Part shown: positions 54,189 through 61,511 of the stretch, piece after piece
How the letters are laid out: every line of letters starts with the position of its first letter
Position numbering within the stretch: position 1 is the first letter of the stretch
Origin: CBDFGN01 sp965247065
Lineage (GTDB): Bacteria > Bacteroidota > Bacteroidia > Cytophagales > Cyclobacteriaceae
DNA length: 64,000 bases
Assembly (NCBI GenBank): GCA_965247065.1
Contig: CBDFGN010000006.1
Location: 4,216,001-4,280,000 of the forward strand
Reading direction: 5' to 3'
The notes under the pieces: generated by a model
Database searches by the model: none
Told to the model about the DNA's origin: nothing
Seen by the model: the letters and a program-made list of their open reading frames with translations, nothing else
Position numbers and translations under genes: made by a program

Positions 54189-55408
54189 ATGACCTGCATA
54201 TCGCCATTATCAGGAATTAAGATTCGACTACATTTGACCCCGGTTCTGGTCCTGATGTGCTCCCTGTTGATCTCTTTTCATTCGCCGGGTCTCGAGCCCA
54301 TAACTGAGCTGCCCTTTAAATTACATGGCAATTACATTTTGGTGCAAGTCAGAATCAATCAATCGGCGCCGATGGACTTCGTATTCGACATCAGCGCCAT
54401 GGAGACCATTGTTAACGCGGATGCAGCTTCGCAGTTAGGTTTGAACTTTACGGGATCCAGGGACATATTGACAGCATCCGAGATTAGAACCGTATTGGAA
54501 GTCAGCGGACAAGACCTCCAATTAGGTGGAGTCAACATAAGGGACGTGACTGTTCTGGTTGACAGCGACGATTCTGAGGAATTTAACAACGGGGATAAAA
54601 TACAAGGAATTATTGGGTTCCCCATCATTTCGAACTACGTTATCGAAATCGACTACGATGATTTTGTTATCAAGTTATTTAATCCAGAGGAATACGTTTA
54701 CATGGGTTCTGGAACTATGGTTGATTTTACAACTATGTACAATGTTCCCAGGGTCAACGGCCAAATTGGTATCAATGATACCACCACCTTGTATGGTGAA
54801 TTTCTCCTGGATACGGGCTCGGATTACGGATTGATTCTTAATACTCATTTCCTGAAAAAAAATGGCTTGCTCAAAAAACTGGGGCCGCACTATACCATAG
54901 AAACAATTAAGAACCCGCGCACAGAATTTATCTACTCGAAAATAAGCGGCATAAATTTTGCATCTTTCTTTCTGCCCGATATTTCCGTTGTCTATTCAGT
55001 TGGCAGAGATGGTTTGTTGGCTTTTAAGACTTTTGATGGCATGATAGGAAATGCCATTTTGAAGCGATTCAACACATGGTGTACGACCATATCAACTCAA
55101 AATTATACATGGAGCCAAATGCTCTTTTTGATAATGATTTCAAATTTGATTGTTCAGGTTTGGTTTTAAGATACACGAGTGAGAATGAGAATGTTTGGGT
55201 TAGCGAAGTATTTGAAGACTCTCCTGCGGATCAAGTGGATGTGCAAGAAGGTGATATCCTAAAAGCGGTAAACTTTACCCCGGTATTTAGTTTGGATCTG
55301 GTTGAGATCAGGGAGATTTTAATGAATCCAGGAGAAACGATCGCCCTGGAAATAGAACGAAACGGGAAGATAATCCAAAGGACGGTAGTATTGGAGTCGT
55401 TAATATAG
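54189..55408 (+). pseudogene. Frameshifted retropepsin-like aspartic protease with PDZ domain
   Basis: Frame 1 from ATG 54189 gives a signal segment (VLVLMCSLLISF) and two retropepsin-type halves: MDFVFDISAMETIVNADAAS (the first, with DIS where DTG is expected) and GEFLLDTGSDYGLILNTHFL (second, with an intact DTGS). It breaks after GMIGNAILKRFN at 55073. Frame 2 from 55076 continues as MVYDHINSKLYMEPNALFDN and a PDZ domain (WVSEVFEDSPADQVDVQEGD, ILKAVNF). Restoring the frame requires removing AC at 55074-55075, a slip in ACAC. Without the shift the protein would have about 405 residues. The truncated frame 1 product keeps the protease part but lacks the PDZ. Confidence 0.78.
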
Positions 55409-55415
55409 GAAGCTA

Positions 55416-55988
55416 ATGAAGATCATGATATTGCGAGTGAGGACGTTCTTGCTACTGATACTGGTTGGGTGCAGCACTCCCCAGGTCATATCTTTTTACA
55501 ACGAGAGGGCGGATTTTGGGAATTTTAATACTTTTCGTGTTGTGAATCCCACTTCAGATAAGGAGGATTTTTCAGAGGATGCCCAGGAGACGCTGGAGCA
55601 GTTGGAAGAAGCTATTATAGGTCAAATGGAAAAGCGGGGATATCGATTATCACATTCAGCGGACTTACTGGTTTACTACCGAATCCTTATTGATCAGCAG
55701 ACTGACTACCGGATAGACGATTATCCCTCTCGTTATAACTATAACTATTATGGCCGCTACAACTATTATAATGTCCGTAAGAACCAATACGATCAGGGTA
55801 CCTTGTCTGTCGAATTCAAGAATTCCGATACCCGTAGATTGGTGTGGCAAGGAAATCTGGATCTGAAGGTTAAGAGTCGATCAAAGGTCTCAAAAGATGA
55901 GATCGTCGAGCAGACTATTGGAATTATCTTCGATCAGTATCCATTTGAAGCAGGAAGATCTGATCCTCTTTTTCATGTGGAGAATTGA
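55416..55988 (+). CDS. DUF4136 lipoprotein
   Basis: 190 residues. Lipobox LVGC near residue 19 (FLLLILVGC). The DUF4136 fold is visible in FYNERADFGNFNTFRVVNPT, AIIGQMEKRGYRLSHSADLL VYYRI and GTLSVEFKNSDTRRLVWQGN. A Tyr/Asn-rich insertion (YPSRYNYNYYGRYNYYN) interrupts it, a feature often seen in this family. Outer-membrane lipoprotein of unknown role. Starts 7 bp after the broken protease gene and its stop abuts the convergent AsmA-like gene. Confidence 0.8.
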   Translation: MKIMILRVRTFLLLILVGCSTPQVISFYNERADFGNFNTFRVVNPTSDKEDFSEDAQETLEQLEEAIIGQMEKRGYRLSHSADLLVYYRILIDQQTDYRIDDYPSRYNYNYYGRYNYYNVRKNQYDQGTLSVEFKNSDTRRLVWQGNLDLKVKSRSKVSKDEIVEQTIGIIFDQYPFEAGRSDPLFHVEN

Positions 55989-58900
55989 CTACTCCGATTG
56001 GCTCCGGTCCTTGTTTGGGTTCTTGGCGAAGATGAACTTGAGCTTGCGAGGCAAAGTGCCCAACGTATATCCTAAATTTGAATGTACTTTATAATACCCG
56101 TCATCGACTTCTGAGAAGTTGAGGCCTCTTTCCTCAGCGATGGCATTTTTTTCTTTCTCCGAATAGAGTTTATACTTTAAGTAAGGTCTTAACTGACTCC
56201 GGGAATAGTCCTTCGGAAGCAGCGCGTCGTACTCCGGGCGGCCATAATGCCGCTCATGTTTCGCAGTTCTTAAGATTCGGCTCGTGAGGTGTGTTCCGCC
56301 GCCCTGCAGCGAATAATCACCATGGACCCATACGTTCAGCTTGTTTGATTGCATCTCCAAATAATGAACGCTTATAACCCCATCGGAAATGCTAAGGCTA
56401 TCGTGAAATAAAACCCCACGGGGTTCCGGACTTAACCAAGTGTCCTGATTGAGACCCAGGAATGTTTTGATACCGAACCGGGCACCTGAAGAGAGCTCAT
56501 CCCAGTTAAGAACAGGATCTTTGTGGAGGTTCGATACGGATATATTGGTTACCTTCATGTTTCTTAATTTCGCCGAGGTATGGTCAGTGAGCTCCCACTC
56601 GCCCTTGTTTCGCAGAGTATCCTGAATCCAACCTTCTACCCAAAAGTCTCCTCCAAATCGCACTCCATCGGGCTCGACTCGACCAACTGCAAGTAGGGGG
56701 TATACACCCTTCAGTGGGAACCCCACAATTTCAAAATTGGTGGTGAAGCCGATGTTGGAAGAGTCAGAAATATCAGCGGTTAGATCTCCCCTGATTTTGC
56801 CGCTCGAATAGGCTAACTCCAGTGGGTCAATCTTCAGCACCTTATCTTTTACCTGGCTTTGGAAAAAAAGATTATCAACTTCGACGGTCTGGCTCTCATT
56901 GGCCATGAAGAAGGCCCGTTTGATGCGTGCTTCAGCTTCAAAGTCTGCAGGGTATAGGATTTCCAGCAAGGATCGACCCTCATAATTGTCGATCGAATCG
57001 GGCGGTTCAACTGACAGGCTAGATAACACATCGGTGAGGTCCAGGAAATCCGAATCAAATTCTATGGAGGCCTTCAGGGGTTGATGATCGAATACAAAAG
57101 GCAGGATGTCTTCGCCGGAGCCAGTTAAGAGGAAATTCGAATGACCAAAATATCCACTAAAATGGTCGAATGATATTCCTGCTGGGCTAAACTGAAAGTT
57201 CCCATTTATCTTTTCGAATTTCAAAGGACGGTCTTTGTGGATCCACTCGTACTCAAAACCGATATCCTGAAAGTGGATTTCCCCGTCTTGAGAGGCATAA
57301 AGCAACGATTTCATTAGGTTGAGAGTATCCAGGGAACCGCTTAGATGGGTTTGAAATCTCAAACTTCCGCCTATCTCATCCAACCTTTCCAGGGCCAACT
57401 CCAAGTCACCATCCGGATTTGTTATTAGGTGCAGGTATTTATGAATGGTGGCCAACGGCAAATCTCCGGCGTTAAGAATAAGATCGAACTCCTCCCTTGC
57501 CCAATCTTTAATCATCACCTGTCCGGCAACTTTGCTGCCATCCACAAGCACAAATATTGAATCCACCAGGAGTGACTGATTGCTGACACCGGACAGCTGG
57601 GATTGGTTAAGTCTGGTATGCCCTCTGAGATTTGTAATGTCAAATTTGGGGTCGGAGCCCTTAAAGTCAAAATCCACCAGGCTCAAAGCGAGGGCAATAG
57701 AGTCGCCTTTCTCTCCTTTGATCGCCACCCCATGGATCTCGAGAGAGCCGTGTCCACTTATTGGGGCATGGTGTACTTTTCCAAGCTCAACGGTTGGCCC
57801 GAAATGGGATATAAACCGGATCATGTCGCTGGTCTTGAAATTGATAGAAGAGGCTATTTGCATCCGTTCCTCTTCAAGCCCATTCCAACTAAGTTTAAGC
57901 CATATGGTGTCTGTCGAATTATACAAGCTCAATTCAGGTATAACCAGGGTTCCTTTTCTTAACTGCAGAATCATTCGGAAAGCATCAAACTGCAATGATC
58001 CGGGGAGGTTGTCCTTAATTATATCGCTGAAATCCAGATTCTTAGACTCCACAATAAGGTCCAGATCCATGTTATCGGTTAGCGAGCTGATGTCGTAATA
58101 AAAATTTACCCCACCATGTGGGATACCCTGAATTGAGTCCAGGCCCAATGAGATTCTCCTCTGGTTAAACCAACCCGTGACACTGTCCGCCAATTCATCA
58201 ATACCAAGGTCGTCCAAACGGATATGAAAGGTGGATTTCCAAACCGGGTTCAGATTCTCCTTTTGCCTTACCACGTACTGGGCAATATTGTAGATAACGC
58301 CGGTCAGATTCACATTCTGAGAATTGATCGTTCCAGCGAGTGGGTTGGATGCAGTAATCTCTATATGGTTTCTTACCAAATCCAAAGTGCCACTAACCTC
58401 GTCCAAACGTATTGGCATATTGTTTATATGACTATGGAATTTAAGATCGTGAAGATCTATTCGGCCGTTGTATTTCAGCTTGTCCATATCGTGTAGATTG
58501 AAATTCTTGACTAGCCCTTCGAGCGACAAGGTAAATTGAACTTGTCCCCCGCTATCGAAATGAGGTATGCTATCAACCATTGTAAGGACGTCCGGGAAAT
58601 TTGCTGTGTCGATGCTGAACACCGTAGTCAGGTGTATCTTTTCGGGGTCGTAGATGCTGTCGAATCTGATCGACCCACTAAAGTCGATGGGTACTCCAAG
58701 CCGGGCGTGAATCGAGTCTACTTCAATGAATGAGGTTTCGAAGTTGTTCTTGGCACCGTTTGAAAATCGTCCGGAAAGATATAGATCTCTCACTCTTTGA
58801 TCACCTTTGAACACTCCTATCCTTGGAAAGAAGGACGCATTGGTACTCTCAAAATCAATTTCAATGTGTGGGTCAACCGATTCGGCGTCATCTTTGGTGA

Positions 58901-59954
58901 ATGAGACGTCCATGGCGAGTTCACCTTGCACGTCGTACTGCCTGATAAGATCCGCATTGCTCTCGGGTAAGATTTTCAAGAAGGTATCCAGGGTCGTTTT
59001 GGTCTTCTTTATTGAGCTGCTGAGATTCAACTGATATACCTTTTTCTTATTCTCCACCTTGTAGTGGCCACCCAAAGCCAGGCTGAGGTTTCCAACGCTG
59101 AAATTCAGGTTTTCAAGGGATAGATTAGTACCAGTCTCGCCGTTGGCCCGGCGGCTTCGATCCATCTTATATAGGATAAAATCTCCATGCATTTCAATGG
59201 GAGTTTGCTCGAGGATCCGGATCGTATCAAACGAGACGTAATTGGTATGTCCGTCCAGGCCCTTCACTTGGAAAGCGATATCATCTCTACGGATGTCGAG
59301 ACCCAGGTCGACCGAATCCAATGAGAAATCGAAGAATCGAGTCGCAAAATTGAGCCCCATCGCGTCCGGGATTTCGGAAAGAACCTCAAATTCCGCGTTT
59401 CGAAGAACGAGGCGATCAATTAATATTTGATTGGGGCGGTTATCCGGTCTTAGGTAGTTCTGGAAATCGGGTCTGAAAAGGATGAAGTTCATCCGCGAGT
59501 CGCTGTGCATCTCGAATTTAAGCTCGCAGTTGTCAAATTCGATTGCGTGAATATTCGCCCGGTATTGGTCGAGTTTAAAATCAGGAAATAGATACAGGAT
59601 CTGTATTAGATTGTCAAGATCAAATGTCACGATGCCTGTTTCGGCAAAGATGGCGTCTTGTTGGATTCCTTGGGAGTCTTTGCCCCTTGCGCGGATGTTC
59701 GAGAACCGGATTCTGACGGGGAATAGGCTCAGCACTTCCGCATCGTCTATGCGAACTCCATCCCCGTGAACGACAAACTTATTAATAGCGTAGCCGGTTT
59801 TGCCCACCACATAAGGTTTGACAAAATGAACTACTGCGAAATGTACACCAAGCCCAAGCGCGAACAGCCAAATGAGTATCCAAATTACTCCTCTCAGTCT
59901 GCCGGAGGACCTGCGTGGTTTTCTTTTGTGGTTTGTTGCCGTCGTTTCACTCAA
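55989..59954 (-). CDS. Very large AsmA-like envelope protein
   Basis: 1321 residues. One N-terminal membrane anchor (VIWILIWLFALGLGVHFAVV HF), then an unbroken series of beta strands with AsmA/TamB-type spacing, e.g. IRFSNIRARGKDSQG, VRFSGSIRFDSIYDPEKIHL-like repeats, and a C-terminal AsmA-like block with YLEMQSNKLNVWVHGDYSLQ and GGGTHLTSRILRT. Such proteins span the periplasm and probably move phospholipids to the outer membrane. Start is TTG 59954, preceded by AAGGA at good distance; no in-frame ATG exists upstream before a stop. A second AsmA-like protein lies at 13-16 kb. Confidence 0.8.
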   Translation of the reverse strand: MSETTATNHKRKPRRSSGRLRGVIWILIWLFALGLGVHFAVVHFVKPYVVGKTGYAINKFVVHGDGVRIDDAEVLSLFPVRIRFSNIRARGKDSQGIQQDAIFAETGIVTFDLDNLIQILYLFPDFKLDQYRANIHAIEFDNCELKFEMHSDSRMNFILFRPDFQNYLRPDNRPNQILIDRLVLRNAEFEVLSEIPDAMGLNFATRFFDFSLDSVDLGLDIRRDDIAFQVKGLDGHTNYVSFDTIRILEQTPIEMHGDFILYKMDRSRRANGETGTNLSLENLNFSVGNLSLALGGHYKVENKKKVYQLNLSSSIKKTKTTLDTFLKILPESNADLIRQYDVQGELAMDVSFTKDDAESVDPHIEIDFESTNASFFPRIGVFKGDQRVRDLYLSGRFSNGAKNNFETSFIEVDSIHARLGVPIDFSGSIRFDSIYDPEKIHLTTVFSIDTANFPDVLTMVDSIPHFDSGGQVQFTLSLEGLVKNFNLHDMDKLKYNGRIDLHDLKFHSHINNMPIRLDEVSGTLDLVRNHIEITASNPLAGTINSQNVNLTGVIYNIAQYVVRQKENLNPVWKSTFHIRLDDLGIDELADSVTGWFNQRRISLGLDSIQGIPHGGVNFYYDISSLTDNMDLDLIVESKNLDFSDIIKDNLPGSLQFDAFRMILQLRKGTLVIPELSLYNSTDTIWLKLSWNGLEEERMQIASSINFKTSDMIRFISHFGPTVELGKVHHAPISGHGSLEIHGVAIKGEKGDSIALALSLVDFDFKGSDPKFDITNLRGHTRLNQSQLSGVSNQSLLVDSIFVLVDGSKVAGQVMIKDWAREEFDLILNAGDLPLATIHKYLHLITNPDGDLELALERLDEIGGSLRFQTHLSGSLDTLNLMKSLLYASQDGEIHFQDIGFEYEWIHKDRPLKFEKINGNFQFSPAGISFDHFSGYFGHSNFLLTGSGEDILPFVFDHQPLKASIEFDSDFLDLTDVLSSLSVEPPDSIDNYEGRSLLEILYPADFEAEARIKRAFFMANESQTVEVDNLFFQSQVKDKVLKIDPLELAYSSGKIRGDLTADISDSSNIGFTTNFEIVGFPLKGVYPLLAVGRVEPDGVRFGGDFWVEGWIQDTLRNKGEWELTDHTSAKLRNMKVTNISVSNLHKDPVLNWDELSSGARFGIKTFLGLNQDTWLSPEPRGVLFHDSLSISDGVISVHYLEMQSNKLNVWVHGDYSLQGGGTHLTSRILRTAKHERHYGRPEYDALLPKDYSRSQLRPYLKYKLYSEKEKNAIAEERGLNFSEVDDGYYKVHSNLGYTLGTLPRKLKFIFAKNPNKDRSQSE

Positions 59955-60213
59955 GAGGAATCCTTCATTTCTTGCGCCTATCTAACTAGATACAAGTTTT
60001 ACCCACGAGGTAACAAGTATATCAGAAGGGCCTTCGAAGATAGCAAAAAGTTTAATCTAGAAACGATCGGTTAGTCGATTTGGTTTTGGAACTCGTCGAA
60101 TTCAAGTTCTTGGGTCATTGCCCTAATTTCTGGCGCTTTGTTTTATTTGTCTCGTGGCCTTTCATAACTTCGGGCGGTCATTTCAGTGCTGGAGTGGCCC
60201 TTAACCTAAGGAA

Positions 60214-61311
60214 ATGAAAAAAAGAGTTTTAGTGGTAACCGGAGGCGGAGATTGCCCTGGTTTAAATGCGGTTATTCGAGCCATTGTGAAACGGGCGTTG
60301 CAAGAGAAAGACTGGGAGGTCATAGGTAGCGTCGAATCGTACAACGGAGTATTAAGAGAGCCAACCGAGATCATGGTTCTGAATGAGTCCACGGTGGAAG
60401 AAATTCACATCCAAGGAGGTACTATTCTCGGCACTACCACTAAGGGCGGGCCCTTCGCTTGGCCTATCAAGAATACCGATGGAAGCTGGGATTCGGCCGA
60501 CCGCTCGGACGAAATGCTAAGAAAGTTTCAATTCCTGGGTGTCGAAGCGATCATAAGCATTGGTGGTGATGGTTCGCAAAAAATTTCCCAGGCTTTGTTC
60601 AAAAAGGGCTGCAACATTATTGGGGTTCCAAAAACCATTGACAACGATCTTTCGGCCACCGACCTGACTTTTGGATTCCGGACTGCGGTACAAGTAGCTA
60701 CTGAAGCGGTAGACAAACTGGTAACAACGGCGGCCAGTCACAACCGGGTAATGGTCCTTGAGGTTATGGGCCGGTCAGCCGGCTGGATTGCCTTACACGC
60801 CGCCATTGCCGGAGGGGCAGAGGTTTGCATAATCCCGGAAGTTCCTTATGACATTAAGAAGGTTTTGGATGCGGTAAATGCACGCTTCGAGGATGAAAAA
60901 GGCTTCGCCATTATTGTGGCGGCTGAGGGTGCCATGCCTAAAGGAGGGGCTGCCCTTACTAAAAAAAGCGAGGAAGTTGGATACTACATGGAGCGCCTGG
61001 GTGGGATAGCCTATAAATTGGCGGATGAGTTGAAGAGTGAGGGCCTGGAGGCGGGAGTGCGGGTAACCGTATTGGGCCATCTTCAAAGAGGAGGCGTGCC
61101 GATTGCATTTGACAGAATCCTTGCCTCACAGTTCGGGGTGCGTGCTTTCGAAATGGTACTGGAGGGCCAGTTTGGACAAATGGTTGCGATCCGGGGCGAG
61201 GATGTGATCGCTGTACCCTTGAAGGACGCAACCGAAAAATATAACTTCGTAGATACAGATTCTAACCTGGTCAGGACCGCTCGGGGTACTGGAATTAGTT
61301 TCGGAGACTAA
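60214..61311 (+). CDS. pfkA: 6-phosphofructokinase
   Basis: 365 residues. Phosphorylates fructose 6-phosphate in glycolysis. GGGDCPGLNAVIRA at the N-terminus, ISIGGDGSQKIS near residue 115, catalytic PKTIDNDLSATDLTFG near residue 139, substrate-binding VMGRSAGWIALHAA and HLQRGGVP. At the two positions that separate donors in the family it has Gly (GGDGS) together with Lys (PKTIDND), a mixed combination: Gly points to ATP, Lys is common in pyrophosphate enzymes. ATP use is more likely. 259 bp of gap lie upstream. Confidence 0.92.
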   Translation: MKKRVLVVTGGGDCPGLNAVIRAIVKRALQEKDWEVIGSVESYNGVLREPTEIMVLNESTVEEIHIQGGTILGTTTKGGPFAWPIKNTDGSWDSADRSDEMLRKFQFLGVEAIISIGGDGSQKISQALFKKGCNIIGVPKTIDNDLSATDLTFGFRTAVQVATEAVDKLVTTAASHNRVMVLEVMGRSAGWIALHAAIAGGAEVCIIPEVPYDIKKVLDAVNARFEDEKGFAIIVAAEGAMPKGGAALTKKSEEVGYYMERLGGIAYKLADELKSEGLEAGVRVTVLGHLQRGGVPIAFDRILASQFGVRAFEMVLEGQFGQMVAIRGEDVIAVPLKDATEKYNFVDTDSNLVRTARGTGISFGD

Positions 61312-61511
61312 ACGTGAATTTTGCTCGGGGAGATAATGCCCATCCACCGTCAGGATAGGTCGTCGCGAGATTTCCTTTAGGAAACCAGATAGCACCATGC
61401 AGTACTTATCTTCTTCTGCATTCAAATTCCAGACCCTAGTTTTTTAGTCGTGACTTTCAATAAATCCTTTTTTTGAGTAACTAGAGCTTGATCAAATAAA
61501 GGGTCAAATTC

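Noticed and set aside
61364..61381. Hairpin TTTCC-TTTA-GGAAA after pfkA
   Set aside because: Short AT-rich stem without a following T-run; not a convincing terminator.
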